NCBI RefSeq assembly: GCF_004121055.1
Contig: NZ_PYAL01000001.1
Location: 1,515,910 to 1,579,909 of the forward strand
DNA from: Achromobacter aloeverae
GTDB taxonomy: Bacteria; Pseudomonadota; Gammaproteobacteria; Burkholderiales; Burkholderiaceae_B
Reading direction: 5' to 3'
Length of the DNA: 64,000 nt
In this document: positions 1 through 8,609 of the stretch, piece by piece
How the letters are laid out: each line of letters opens with the position of its first letter
Numbering within the stretch: the first letter of the stretch is position 1
Made by a program: the position numbers and the translations under genes
Notes under the pieces: model-generated
The model's database searches: none
Seen by the model: the letters and a program-made list of their open reading frames with translations, nothing else
Told to the model about the DNA's origin: nothing

Positions 1-444
1 GTCGTAAGTGCCCTCGGATACGTTGGGCGGCGCGATACTGGTGAGGATCTGCGGCTCGATGCCCGGATATTGCGCAACGAAATCGGACAGGCGCGGAATC
101 AGCCAGCGCACCGCGAAGGTCGGCCGCGCATTGATGCGGACCGCGCGGCCCGAAGCCTGCGCCATCACCTGGCGCGCCGCGGCCGCCACCTGGTCCAGGG
201 CAGGGCCGGCTTCGGCCAGGAACTGTTGGCCCGCCGCGGTCAACCGCACCTGTCGCACGCGTCGCTCGAACAACGGCACGCCCAGGTACGCCTCCAGGCT
301 CTTGATTTGCCGGCTGACCGCGCCATGGGTGACATGCAGGTCCGTGGCCGCCAACGTGAAGCTCTGGCGACGCGCGGCGGCCAGGAAGGCGCGCACCGCA
401 TTCAGGGGCAGGTGGGTGGACATGCGTGAGATTTTATCACTCAT
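1..444 (-). CDS. LysR-family transcriptional regulator, C-terminus cut by window edge
   Basis: Reading the minus strand from ATG at 444 gives an open frame that runs off the left edge, so only about 148 N-terminal residues are visible. A second ATG at 423 (MSTHLPLNAVRAFLAAR) is an equally plausible start. The visible part is a GcvA-like LysR winged helix: a DNA-binding segment (LHVTHGAVSRQIKSLE), then FERRVRQVRLTAAGQ, then the start of the effector-binding domain (FAVRWLIPRLSDF, a typical GcvA-subgroup stretch). It is divergent from the MFS gene at 501 with only 56 bp between them, so it probably controls that transporter. This is inferred from layout; the inducer is unknown. Confidence 0.85.
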   Translation of the reverse strand, partial: MSDKISRMSTHLPLNAVRAFLAAARRQSFTLAATDLHVTHGAVSRQIKSLEAYLGVPLFERRVRQVRLTAAGQQFLAEAGPALDQVAAAARQVMAQASGRAVRINARPTFAVRWLIPRLSDFVAQYPGIEPQILTSIAPPNVSEGTYD

Positions 445-500
445 GAAGGGCACGATTTTCGTTTGTCATCGCCCTGAAATATGCGCACGATAGAGCTACC

Positions 501-1727
501 ATGATCCAAGCAGACGCCCTCCCCCCCAAGGCCGGCACGCCTATCGACCCCCCCAACGACACCAACGCGAATTCGCGCCGCGCCGCCACCACGCTGGCGC
601 TTACGCTTCCCGGCGACACCGTGCTGTACCTGCTGCTGCCGATGTACGCCGCGCAGTTCGGCGTGACGCTGCCCGAGGCGGGCATGCTGCTGGCGGCGAA
701 CCGGCTGGTGCGCATCGCCGGCTACGGATGGGTGGCGCGTTTCTATGCCCGCCACGGCGACCGACCGACCTGCATGCTGGCCGCCGCCGCCGCGACCATC
801 AGCGCGCTGGGCTACGCAACCCTGTCGGGTTTCTGGGCGCTGGTCCCGCTGCGCCTGCTGTGGGGGCTGGCCTTCGCCGCCTTGAACCTTTCCACGCAAG
901 CCATGGCCACCGCCGACCCGCGCGGCGCGGCGCGACGCAACGGCCGCTCGCGCGCCATCATCGCCATGGGGCCGGTGGCTGCCCTGCCGCTGGGCGCCTG
1001 GTTCGCCGACATGTGGGGACCGCGCGTGATCTTCTTCCTCCTGGCGCTGACTTCGCTGGCCGGCGTGCTCGCGGCGCGCGGCCTGCCCGCCCAGCCGCAC
1101 CCGGCGCCCGCTGCCTCGCGCCGCCTGCGGCTGCCGGGCAGCCTGGATACGTGGTCCTTCCTCGAAGGCTTCACCCTGGATGGCCTGTTCATCATCGGCC
1201 TGTCCTACCTGGGCAAGGACCTGATGCCGGCCGGTTCCGTCATCGTCGCCGGCGCGGTATTGGCCCTGCGCTACCTGGGCGAGATCGTGCTCAGCCCCGT
1301 CGGCGGCCGGATGGCGGAACGTTTCGGCGCCGAACGCCTGCTGGTCAGCCTGTCGCTGCTTACCACGGTGGTGCTGGTGGGCTTCGGCGCGGGCTGGATC
1401 TGGAGCTGCGCCGCCGCCATCGTCGTGCTGCGGGCCTTGCAGCTGCCCTTGCTGCCGCCCATCGTCGCCATGCGCACGCCGGGGCCGGGACGCGTGCAGG
1501 CGCTGGCGGCGCGTTCGGTGTGGCGAGATATCGGCGCCGGCACCGGGCCCCTGCTGGCCGGCCTGGTGCTGCCGCTGGTCCCGCCCATCTGGATCTACAC
1601 CGTGCCCGCCCTGCTACTGGCCCTGGCCGCGCTGGCCTGCGTGCGGACCGCGACGCCCCGGACGTCGGGCACGTCCAGTACGTCCGGTACGTCCGGTACG
1701 CCCAATACGCCGGATACGACGCCCTGA
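501..1727 (+). CDS. Major facilitator superfamily transporter
   Basis: This 408-residue protein has about 12 hydrophobic segments and an MFS loop motif after helix 2 (ARFYARHGDRPTCML). It should be a proton-linked inner-membrane transporter, but the substrate cannot be read from sequence. ATG at 501 is the first in-frame start and lies 56 bp from the divergent LysR start. The last 20 residues are a hydrophilic Thr-Ser-Gly repeat encoded by six 9-bp units (1662-1715) that is probably dispensable. The pcaC-like gene follows after 68 bp on the same strand, so the two may be cotranscribed. Confidence 0.85.
   Translation: MIQADALPPKAGTPIDPPNDTNANSRRAATTLALTLPGDTVLYLLLPMYAAQFGVTLPEAGMLLAANRLVRIAGYGWVARFYARHGDRPTCMLAAAAATISALGYATLSGFWALVPLRLLWGLAFAALNLSTQAMATADPRGAARRNGRSRAIIAMGPVAALPLGAWFADMWGPRVIFFLLALTSLAGVLAARGLPAQPHPAPAASRRLRLPGSLDTWSFLEGFTLDGLFIIGLSYLGKDLMPAGSVIVAGAVLALRYLGEIVLSPVGGRMAERFGAERLLVSLSLLTTVVLVGFGAGWIWSCAAAIVVLRALQLPLLPPIVAMRTPGPGRVQALAARSVWRDIGAGTGPLLAGLVLPLVPPIWIYTVPALLLALAALACVRTATPRTSGTSSTSGTSGTPNTPDTTP
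1662..1715 (+). repeat. 9-bp tandem repeat encoding the C-terminal tail of the MFS protein
   Basis: There are six consecutive 9-bp units of the form ACGTCCGGT with a few substitutions. They are in frame and encode TSG, TSS, TSG, TSG, TPN and TPD. Because the unit is a multiple of three, slippage would only lengthen or shorten the tail. Confidence 0.7.
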
Positions 1728-1795
1728 GCAAGGGCGGCCAGGCTGGGGCACACCCGCTACACTGCGCGACACCCCCCAGACTCACGGAGACGCCC

Positions 1796-2221
1796 TTGAC
1801 CGCCCCCCAGAACGACACCCAACGCTATGAAGCCGGCCTGCAGGTCCGGCGCGAAGTCCTCGGCGCCCAGCACGTGGACCGGTCGCTGCAGCGCCTGACG
1901 CCCGTCAACGAGGAATTCCAGAATCTCATCACGCGCTACGCCTGGGGCGAGATCTGGACGCGCGAAGGCCTGCCGCGCCACACGCGCAGCCTGCTGACGA
2001 TAGGACTGATGGTCGCGCTGAACCGCGGCGAAGAATTGAAGCTGCACCTGCGCGCGGCGCGCAACAACGGCGTCACCCGCGAGGAAATCAAGGAAGTGCT
2101 GTTGCAGACGGCCATCTATTGCGGCGTGCCGGCGGCCAACTCCGCCTTCCACGCGGCCGAGGAAATCTTCGCGGCCCAGGATGCGCAAGACACCTCGCCA
2201 CCGCCAGAGCAATCCGCTTGA
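1796..2221 (+). CDS. pcaC: 4-carboxymuconolactone decarboxylase family protein (PcaC-like)
   Basis: This 141-residue protein matches the length and layout of PcaC, which decarboxylates 4-carboxymuconolactone in the protocatechuate branch of the beta-ketoadipate pathway. Visible family features are FQNLITRYAWGEIWTREGL, RSLLTIGLMVALNRGEELKLH and NNGVTREEIKEVLLQ followed by YCGVPAANSAFHAAEE, an AhpD-like helical fold. The frame is open far upstream, but homology begins at a TTG at 1796 that follows a GGAGA ribosome-binding site, so I chose TTG. No other pca genes are in the window. It follows an MFS gene on the same strand, so it may act on an imported lactone or be a PcaC paralogue with another substrate. 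Confidence 0.85.
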   Translation: MTAPQNDTQRYEAGLQVRREVLGAQHVDRSLQRLTPVNEEFQNLITRYAWGEIWTREGLPRHTRSLLTIGLMVALNRGEELKLHLRAARNNGVTREEIKEVLLQTAIYCGVPAANSAFHAAEEIFAAQDAQDTSPPPEQSA

Positions 2222-2364
2222 AACTGGCGGGCCGGCGCGGCACGGACGCGCCAGCCGCCACCTTCGTGAGCCATGGCCGGCACCGTGGTTCGCGCTAGTC
2301 AGCGCTAGACGGCTCTAATCCGTGCCCGTTCGTTCTCGTCCGCCGATGGCGGGACCGCCTCCCG

Positions 2365-2850
2365 CTACTCGCCCCCGGCGTCGGCGGCGTCCGGCGTCCC
2401 CAGGCGCTGGACCACCTGGTCCAGTACCCGATAAAGCTGTTCCAGGTTGTCCTGGCCCAGCGTGCGTTCGATCTCGGCATAGATCGTCTCCGACTCGGGC
2501 GCGATCTCGTCGACGATGGCCAGGCCCTGCGGGGTCAGGCCGAACTCGGCGCCGCGCAGGTCGGTCTCGTGGCGCCCGCGCGTAATCAGCGCCCTGCCCT
2601 CCAGCGTCTTCAGCAGGCGGGACAGGCTGGGCATGCTGATGAAGGTCATGCCCGACAACTCGCTGGGCCGCAAGCTCTGGTCCGCCGCCGACATGGCGCG
2701 CAGGACGCGCCACTGCTGTTCGGTCAGGCCGTGCGCGCGCAGCGACGGACGAAAACGCACCATGACCGACTCGCGCGCCTTGAGCAGGGCCATGGGCAGG
2801 GAACGCGCGAAGGAACGCATGGACTGTTGCGGAAGGGAAGGCTTGCTCAT
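2365..2850 (-). CDS. hpaR: MarR-family repressor of the homoprotocatechuate operon (HpaR)
   Basis: This 161-residue protein shows HpaR family features: FRPSLRAHGLTEQQWRVLRA, then the winged-helix segment FISMPSLSRLLKTLEGRALI and RGAEFGLTPQGLAIVDEIAP. HpaR represses the hpa meta-cleavage operon and is released by aromatic intermediates in enterobacteria. Here the gene lies on the same strand 122 bp downstream of hpaI, at the end of the operon, whereas in E. coli W it is divergent. It may therefore be autoregulated through the operon promoter or have its own promoter in the 2851-2972 gap. Confidence 0.9.
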   Translation of the reverse strand: MSKPSLPQQSMRSFARSLPMALLKARESVMVRFRPSLRAHGLTEQQWRVLRAMSAADQSLRPSELSGMTFISMPSLSRLLKTLEGRALITRGRHETDLRGAEFGLTPQGLAIVDEIAPESETIYAEIERTLGQDNLEQLYRVLDQVVQRLGTPDAADAGGE

Positions 2851-2972
2851 TCGAGACCTGTGCGGGAGGGCTCCAGATTATCACCAATTGAATGCGTCCT
2901 TCCTCGGCGCCCCGTCGCGCCCGTCGCGCGGGCGGCGGCGCGAAGCCGTGCGCCAGGAACGACCGCCTCGCG

Positions 2973-3791
2973 TCAATACACCGCGCCCGGGGCGACCGGC
3001 TGCGTGCCCTTGAATTTTTCAGCCAGCGCGCTGGTGGCCTGCACCAGCAAGCCGGTATCCAGCCCCACGGCCACGAACAGGCATCCGAGCTCCAGGTATT
3101 TGCGCGCCGTCGCCTCGTTGGCCATCAGGATGCCGGGCGCCTTGCCGGCCTTGCGGATGCGGGCGATGCCGTCCGTGATGGCGGCCTGGACCTCGGGATG
3201 GCCAGGGTTGCCGACATGCCCCATCGACGCCGACAGGTCCGCCGGACCGATGAACACGCCATCCACGCCCGGCGTCGCCGCGATGGCGTCCAGGTTGGCG
3301 AGGCCCTCGCGCGTCTCCACCTGCACCAGCACGCAGACCTGCGCGTTGGCTTCCTGGAAGTAGTCGCGGCGACGGCCCCAGGCCGAAGCGCGCGCGCCGG
3401 CCATGCCGCGGATGCCACCCTTGCCGTCGTCCTCCGGATACCGCGCCGCACGCACGATGCGCGCCGCCTGCTCCGCCGTGTCGACCATGGGCACGAGCAA
3501 GGTCTGCGCGCCCAGGTCCAGGTATTGCTTGATAAGCATCTCTCCCACTTCGCCATGGCCCATGGGCACGCGCGCGATCGGGTGGCTGGCCGGATAGGCG
3601 GCGGTGGCCTGCAATTGCGACAGCAGCGTCAACGTGTCGTTGGGGCCGTGCTCGCCGTCGATCAGCAACCAGTCGAAGCCGGCCGCCGCGCAGATCTCGG
3701 CGGTGTAAGGGCTGCCCAGCCCCAGCCACAGGCCGATCTGCGGCTGGCCGGCGGCAATGGCGGCCTTGAAGCGGTTTACGGGAGTCTGCAT
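2973..3791 (-). CDS. hpaI: 4-hydroxy-2-oxoheptane-1,7-dioate aldolase
   Basis: This 272-residue class II aldolase of the HpcH/HpaI family cleaves 4-hydroxy-2-oxoheptanedioate to pyruvate and succinate semialdehyde, the last step of homoprotocatechuate breakdown. The family core is intact: [14 protein letters not shown] (conserved E and H), [57 protein letters not shown] and [17 protein letters not shown]. The ATG at 3791 gives the usual family length. It lies 55 bp after hpaH in the operon. Confidence 0.95.
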   Translation of the reverse strand: MQTPVNRFKAAIAAGQPQIGLWLGLGSPYTAEICAAAGFDWLLIDGEHGPNDTLTLLSQLQATAAYPASHPIARVPMGHGEVGEMLIKQYLDLGAQTLLVPMVDTAEQAARIVRAARYPEDDGKGGIRGMAGARASAWGRRRDYFQEANAQVCVLVQVETREGLANLDAIAATPGVDGVFIGPADLSASMGHVGNPGHPEVQAAITDGIARIRKAGKAPGILMANEATARKYLELGCLFVAVGLDTGLLVQATSALAEKFKGTQPVAPGAVY

Positions 3792-3846
3792 GGATACCTC
3801 GAAATAATGGGTCGCGGGAACCGTGATTCAAGCACAGGACCGGCGC

Positions 3847-4680
3847 CTAGACGAAGCGGAAATTTAATACGCCGAGGAGACCATAGTCGGCCTCGAACAC
3901 GTCGCCGCGCCGGGCCGCCACCGGGCGGGTGAAGGAACCCGCCAGCACGATCTGCCCGGGCGCCAGGCTCTCGCCCCAGGGCGCCAGCTTGTTGGCCAGC
4001 CATGCCACGCCGATCGCCGGGTGTCCCTGCACGCCGGCCGCCAGGCCCGTTTCCTCGACCACGCCGTTCTGGCGCAGCACGGCGCCGCACCATGGCAGGC
4101 CCAGCGTCGCGGGGTCGACGCGCTCGCCGCCGAGCACCACGCCGGCATTGGCCGCGTTGTCGCTGATCGTGTCGTAGACCTTGCGCATGGCCTTGGTATG
4201 GCGGTCGAACTGCTCGATGCGCGCGTCGATGATTTCGATCGCCGGCCTCACGTAGTCCGTGGCCGCCAGCACGTCCTCGATCGCCAACGTCTTGCCGCCC
4301 GGCAGTCCGGGGCCGCGCAGCGGGGTCTTCAGGACGAAAGCCAGCTCCACTTCCACGCGCGGCGCGATGTAGCGGTCGGCCGGGATATCCAGCACGGCGC
4401 CGGGCACGCACGTATGGAGCATGGAATCCAGCAGGGTGCCGTAGTCGGGCTCGTCGATCTGGCTGGCCATCTGCATCGCGCGCGAGGTCAGGCCGATCTT
4501 GTGCCCGATCACCTTGCGGCCGGCGTCCAGCTGCATGCGCACCCACGCGCGCGCCACGCGGTAGCCGTCCTCGACGGTCATGCCAGGATAGCGCTTGGAA
4601 AAATGTTCGACCTGCACGCGCGATTTCTCGCTGGCGTCCAGTTCCCGGGCAAGCTGGTTCAGAAGGTCGTCAGAAAACAT
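3847..4680 (-). CDS. hpaH: 2-oxo-hept-4-ene-1,7-dioate hydratase
   Basis: This 277-residue member of the MhpD/HpaH hydratase family adds water to 2-oxohept-4-enedioate ahead of HpaI. Homology runs from [15 protein letters not shown] through [45 protein letters not shown] and [20 protein letters not shown]. The open frame extends upstream to about 5055, but that part overlaps hpaF in another frame. I place the start at ATG 4680, two bases past the hpaF stop, which fits tight translational coupling. Confidence 0.93.
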   Translation of the reverse strand: MFSDDLLNQLARELDASEKSRVQVEHFSKRYPGMTVEDGYRVARAWVRMQLDAGRKVIGHKIGLTSRAMQMASQIDEPDYGTLLDSMLHTCVPGAVLDIPADRYIAPRVEVELAFVLKTPLRGPGLPGGKTLAIEDVLAATDYVRPAIEIIDARIEQFDRHTKAMRKVYDTISDNAANAGVVLGGERVDPATLGLPWCGAVLRQNGVVEETGLAAGVQGHPAIGVAWLANKLAPWGESLAPGQIVLAGSFTRPVAARRGDVFEADYGLLGVLNFRFV

Positions 4681-4682
4681 GG

Positions 4683-5117
4683 TCAGGATTTCGCGAAAAG
4701 GGGATGGAGCGTGCTGTGCTTGCCGTCGTAGACCTGGCTGGGACTTTCGTCGACCTGCACCGTCAGGCCCACATGGCCCTGCTCGAACAAGGCGGCCAGG
4801 CAGGACTTGGCGCAGGCGAGCAGGGCGTCGCCCGCCGCCTGCTTCACGGCATCCGAGCGCCCCCGCCCCATGCGCAGGTTGATGTAGACGAAACCGTAGT
4901 CGCCGTCGCCGCCCGCGGCACGGCCCGCCGCGCCGCCATCGGCAACCGCGTGATGCGGCGCGGGATAGGCAAGGACGCGCGTGCCGCCCGTAGGAAACAC
5001 CTGGGCGCCGTCCTCGGCGCGTATCGTCAGCATGGTGTCGGCCAGCTTGCGGCACAGCCCGCCGATATCGGCGCGCGCTTCCAGGTTTCCGGTGTAGAGA
5101 ATGACGACGTGAGGCAT
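4683..5117 (-). CDS. hpaF: 5-carboxymethyl-2-hydroxymuconate delta-isomerase
   Basis: This 144-residue CHMI-family protein isomerises 5-carboxymethyl-2-hydroxymuconate to its 2-oxo form. The chosen start at 5117 gives [17 protein letters not shown], so Met removal would expose the N-terminal Pro used as the general base in this tautomerase family. Other features are [21 protein letters not shown] and [20 protein letters not shown]. An upstream in-frame ATG at 5156 would bury the proline and overlap the receptor gene, so I rejected it. A glycine/alanine-rich insertion (about [13 protein letters not shown]) makes it slightly longer than the enterobacterial enzyme. Confidence 0.9.
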   Translation of the reverse strand: MPHVVILYTGNLEARADIGGLCRKLADTMLTIRAEDGAQVFPTGGTRVLAYPAPHHAVADGGAAGRAAGGDGDYGFVYINLRMGRGRSDAVKQAAGDALLACAKSCLAALFEQGHVGLTVQVDESPSQVYDGKHSTLHPLFAKS

Positions 5118-5152
5118 GGCGGGTGGCTGCTCCGATAAAAGGGGTCCCGGGC

Positions 5153-6127
5153 TCAACCCAGGGTGATGTTGGCGCGCTGGATGATGTCCGCGTACTTGAC
5201 GATTTCGCTGTCGACGAAGCGGGCGAACTGGTCTACCGTACCGGCCTTGTCCACGATGCCGCTCTTGGCGAAGACCTCCACCACGCCCGGCGAGGCCAGC
5301 GCCTTGTTGACTTCGTCGTTGACGCGCTGGACGATCTCGTCCGGGGTGGCCGCCGGGGCCAGCAGGCCTTGCCAGGAGTTCGACTCCAGCGCGACGCCCT
5401 GCTCCGCCAGCGTCGGCACATTGGGCGCGAAACGCGAACGCCGCAGCGTGGCCATGCCCAGCGCCACCAGCTTGCCCCGCTCGATATGGGCGCGGAATTC
5501 CGACCAGTTGCCGAACATCATCGATACCTGGCCGCCCAGCAGGTCGGTCAGCGCGGGGCCCTGGCCCTTGTAGGGCACATGCACCATTTCCACGCCCATC
5601 ATCTGGGACAGCAGGGCGCCGGAAAGATGCGCCGACGTGCCGTTGCCGAAGGACGCATAAGTCAGCGACCCGGGTTTTTCCAGCGCAAGCTTCTTCAGGT
5701 CGGCCAGCGTCTTCAAACCGCTGTCCGGATGGGCCGCCAGCACATGTTCGGACAGGCCCATGAGCGCCACGGGACGCAGGTCGCGCTTGGTGTCGTAAGG
5801 CAGGTTCTTCACCAGCGTCTTGTTGGCGGTGAAGCTATTGGCCACGCACACGAAGGTGTAGCCGTCGCCGGGCTGCTTGGCCACGTAGTCGGCGCCGATG
5901 ACCGTGCCCGCGCCGGGCTTGTTCTCCACGATCACCGGCACCTTGAGCTGCTTGCCCAGCTCGGTCGCGATCAGGCGCGTGACCATGTCCGTGGTGCCGC
6001 CCGGCGGGAAGGGCACGACGATGCGGACGGGCTTGTCGGGCCAATTGCCGCCGGCGGCGCGGGCCAGGCCGGTGGCCGCCATCAGCGTGGCGGCGGCGGA
6101 TGCTTGCAGGAATTGACGACGCAGCAT
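5153..6127 (-). CDS. Bug-family (TctC-like) tripartite transporter substrate receptor inside the hpa operon
   Basis: This 324-residue periplasmic receptor starts at ATG 6127, six bases after a GGAGA ribosome-binding site. It has a signal peptide ([24 protein letters not shown] cleavage region), then the Bug signature: [76 protein letters not shown] and [10 protein letters not shown]. It probably binds a carboxylate, plausibly a hydroxyphenylacetate or pathway acid given its place in the operon. It occupies the position between hpaE and hpaF where hpaD is often found. No TctA or TctB genes are present. Confidence 0.92.
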   Translation of the reverse strand: MLRRQFLQASAAATLMAATGLARAAGGNWPDKPVRIVVPFPPGGTTDMVTRLIATELGKQLKVPVIVENKPGAGTVIGADYVAKQPGDGYTFVCVANSFTANKTLVKNLPYDTKRDLRPVALMGLSEHVLAAHPDSGLKTLADLKKLALEKPGSLTYASFGNGTSAHLSGALLSQMMGVEMVHVPYKGQGPALTDLLGGQVSMMFGNWSEFRAHIERGKLVALGMATLRRSRFAPNVPTLAEQGVALESNSWQGLLAPAATPDEIVQRVNDEVNKALASPGVVEVFAKSGIVDKAGTVDQFARFVDSEIVKYADIIQRANITLG

Positions 6128-6261
6128 GAAAGTCTCCGTTGCTTTTCTTGCCAATCCGCCGTCGGGGGATGCGTTCCCCGGCAGGCGGCTTCGGCTTGGT
6201 TTTTATGGGTGCTGGCTGGCGCACCGGGCACGTGTGGGCACGTGCGGGCGCGTGCGGACGC

Positions 6262-7719
6262 CTACACGCCCCAATGCGGAATGTGGTGCGCCCCCATCGA
6301 CACCGCGATGTTCTTGGGTTCGCAGAACACTTCATAGCTCCAGGTCCCCCCTTCCCGGCCCGTGCCGGAAGCCTTGGTGCCGCCGAAAGGCTGGCGCAGG
6401 TCGCGCACGTTCTGGCTGTTGACGAAGCACATCCCGGCCTCGACCGCGGCGGCCACGCGATGGGCCCGGCCGATATTCTCGGACCAGACATAGCTGGACA
6501 GGCCATATTCCGTATCGTTGGCGATATGGATCGCCCGCGCCTCGTCCTCGAAGGGGATGATGCAGGCGACCGGCCCGAAGATTTCGTCCTGGGCGATGCG
6601 CATGCGGTTGTCCACGTCGGCGAACACCGTGGGCACCACATAGTTGCCGTCCTTCACGCGCGACGGCAGGTCCGGCGCATCCAGGCCGCCGCACAACATG
6701 CTGGCGCCCTCCTTCCGGCCCAGTTCGATGTAGTGCCGCACCTTGGCCAGGTGGTTCTTGCTGATCATCGGCCCGACGATGGTCTTTTCGTCCAGCGGAT
6801 CGCCGACGGTGATCTTGCGGGCGCGTTCGACGAAGCGGTCGACGAAGCGGGCATAGATGCCCTTCTGCACCAGAATGCGGCTGCCTGCCGTGCAGCGTTC
6901 GCCATTGTTGGAGAAGATCATGAAGACGGCCGCGTCCAGGGCGCGCTCGAAATCGGCGTCGTCGAAGATCACGAACGGGCTCTTGCCGCCCAGCTCCATG
7001 CTGAACTTCTTCAGGCCGGCGGCCTGCACGATGCGATTGCCCGTCAGCGTCGAGCCGGTGAAGGAAACCGCGCGCACGTCGCGATGGGACACCAGCGGCT
7101 CGCCCGCGTCCTTGCCGTAGCCGTGCACGATGTTGAACACGCCGGCGGGAATGCCGGCCTCCAGCGCCAGCTCGCCCAGGCGGGCGGCCGACAGCGGCGA
7201 CAGTTCGCTCATCTTCAGCACGGCCGTGTTGCCGAAGGCCAGGCAGGGCGCGGTCTTCCACGTTGCCGTCATGAAGGGCACGTTCCACGGCGAGACCAGG
7301 GCGCACACGCCCACCGGATGGAACAGCGTGTAGTTCAGGTGCGTGGGCGTCGGATACGTGTGCCCGTCGACGCGCGTGCACATCTCGGCGAAGTAATAGA
7401 AGTTATCGGCCGCGCGCGGCACCAGCTGCTTGCCGGTCTGCGCGATCACCTGGCCGCAGTCGTTGGTTTCGGTCTGGGCGATATCGGGCGCATGCGTGGC
7501 GATCAGGTCGCCCAGCTTGCGCACCAGCCTGGCCCGTTCCGCGGCCGGCGTATTGGCCCACTTGGGAAAGGCAGCCTTGGCGGCGGCGACGGCGGCATTG
7601 ACTTCCTCCTCGCCGCCGGCGGCCACTTCGGCCAGCACTTCCTGCGTGGCGGGATTGATGGTTTCGAAATAGGTCTTGCCGCCAACGGACTTGCCGTCGA
7701 TCAGGTGTTCGATGCGCAT
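6262..7719 (-). CDS. hpaE: 5-carboxymethyl-2-hydroxymuconic-semialdehyde dehydrogenase
   Basis: This 485-residue NAD-dependent aldehyde dehydrogenase oxidises the ring-cleavage semialdehyde to 5-carboxymethyl-2-hydroxymuconate. ALDH motifs appear in order: VSPWNVPFMTATWKTAPCLA (oxyanion Asn), VSFTGSTLTGNRIVQ (nucleotide binding), MELGGKSPFVIFDDADF (catalytic Glu), SNNGERCTAGSRILVQ (catalytic Cys) and AQDEIFGPVACIIPFEDE. Length and C-terminus (GREGGTWSYEVFCEPKNIAV) fit HpaE. It lies 92 bp downstream of hpaG2. Confidence 0.94.
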   Translation of the reverse strand: MRIEHLIDGKSVGGKTYFETINPATQEVLAEVAAGGEEEVNAAVAAAKAAFPKWANTPAAERARLVRKLGDLIATHAPDIAQTETNDCGQVIAQTGKQLVPRAADNFYYFAEMCTRVDGHTYPTPTHLNYTLFHPVGVCALVSPWNVPFMTATWKTAPCLAFGNTAVLKMSELSPLSAARLGELALEAGIPAGVFNIVHGYGKDAGEPLVSHRDVRAVSFTGSTLTGNRIVQAAGLKKFSMELGGKSPFVIFDDADFERALDAAVFMIFSNNGERCTAGSRILVQKGIYARFVDRFVERARKITVGDPLDEKTIVGPMISKNHLAKVRHYIELGRKEGASMLCGGLDAPDLPSRVKDGNYVVPTVFADVDNRMRIAQDEIFGPVACIIPFEDEARAIHIANDTEYGLSSYVWSENIGRAHRVAAAVEAGMCFVNSQNVRDLRQPFGGTKASGTGREGGTWSYEVFCEPKNIAVSMGAHHIPHWGV

Positions 7720-7808
7720 GAAGAGTCTCCAATCGGGGCGCCGCCAGTCCGGCGCGCGCGGCCGCGGGGGTAGGGTCGTTCGGACGCGGTGCCGTCCGGC
7801 CTATGAGC

Positions 7809-7844
7809 GGTTCAACGGTTCAACGGTTCAACGGTTGAACCGTT
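7809..7844. repeat. 8-bp tandem repeat with inverted repeat across the hpaG2 stop codon
   Basis: Three perfect copies of GGTTCAAC (7809-7832) are followed by a variant copy GGTTGAAC. The last part forms a near-perfect hairpin with 11-bp arms (7822-7832 and 7834-7844) around one base. The repeat encodes the last residues of HpaG2 and contains its TGA (7812-7814). The unit is not a multiple of three, so copy-number change would alter the C-terminus. It could also act as an attenuating structure between hpaG2 and hpaE. Confidence 0.75.
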
Positions 7845-8609
7845 CAGCGGAATACTGGCCAGCGGCTCGCCAACGATGTAGTTCACCAGCCGGCCCACGC
7901 CTTCGACCTCGGTGACGATCTCGTCGCCGACCTTGGAATCCGCGACGCCGTCGGGCGTGCCCGTGAGGATCACGTCGCCGGGATTCAGGGTCATGAAACT
8001 GGACAGGTGGGCGATCAAGGCCGGGATATCGTGCACCATGTCGCGCGTGCTGCCGTCCTGCTTCAACTCGCCGTTGACCCAGCTGCGCAGGCGCAGGTTC
8101 ATGGGGTCGGGAATGTCGGCCGCGTCCACGAACCACGGTCCGATGGGTGTGGCGCCGTCGCGATTCTTCACACGCAGGTTCGGCCGGTAGAAGTTTTCCA
8201 GGTAGTCGCGGATAGCGTAATCGTTGGCGGTGCAATAGCCCGCCACCACCTCGTACGCCTGCTCGCGCGGGACATTGCGGCAGGTCTTGCCGATCACCAC
8301 CGCCAGTTCGCATTCGAAATGCATATAGCCGACGTCGGCCGGACGCCAGGTATCGCCACGATGGCCTTGCAAGGCGTTGGGTCCCTTGAGGAAGACCAGG
8401 GGTTCCTCGGGCGCCTTGTTGAAGGCGATCTCCTTGGCGTGGTCGGCGTAGTTCAAGCCCAGCACGAAAATCGTGCCGAACGCCATCGGCGGTAGCCATT
8501 GCACTTCGGTTTCCGCGACCTCGCGACCATCGGGCAGGCGCACCTTGCCGCCTTGGCCTTCCGTGACATCCAGGGTGCGGTCTTCAAAAACGACGCGCCC
8601 GTGCTTCAT
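7812..8609 (-). CDS. hpaG2: Homoprotocatechuate pathway isomerase/decarboxylase, HpaG2 subunit
   Basis: This 265-residue fumarylacetoacetate hydrolase-fold enzyme corresponds to the C-terminal half of the fused E. coli HpaG/HpcE. It decarboxylates 5-oxopent-3-ene-1,2,5-tricarboxylate and/or isomerises the product. Visible features are FGTIFVLGLNYADHAKEI, FLKGPNALQGHRGDTWRPA, the metal-binding YMHFECELAVVIGKT (E-x-E), DYAIRDYLENFYRPN and LNPGDVILTGTPDGV. Its ATG overlaps the hpaG1 stop (ATGA), so the two are coupled. The C-terminus (GSTVEPLNR) is encoded by the 8-bp repeat. Confidence 0.93.
   Translation of the reverse strand: MKHGRVVFEDRTLDVTEGQGGKVRLPDGREVAETEVQWLPPMAFGTIFVLGLNYADHAKEIAFNKAPEEPLVFLKGPNALQGHRGDTWRPADVGYMHFECELAVVIGKTCRNVPREQAYEVVAGYCTANDYAIRDYLENFYRPNLRVKNRDGATPIGPWFVDAADIPDPMNLRLRSWVNGELKQDGSTRDMVHDIPALIAHLSSFMTLNPGDVILTGTPDGVADSKVGDEIVTEVEGVGRLVNYIVGEPLASIPLNGSTVEPLNR

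Noticed and set aside
728..1795. Long open frame ahead of pcaC, shadowing the MFS gene
   Set aside because: It is the +1 shadow of the MFS coding sequence, with Arg/Ala/Pro-rich content and no motifs; only the part from 1796 has homology.
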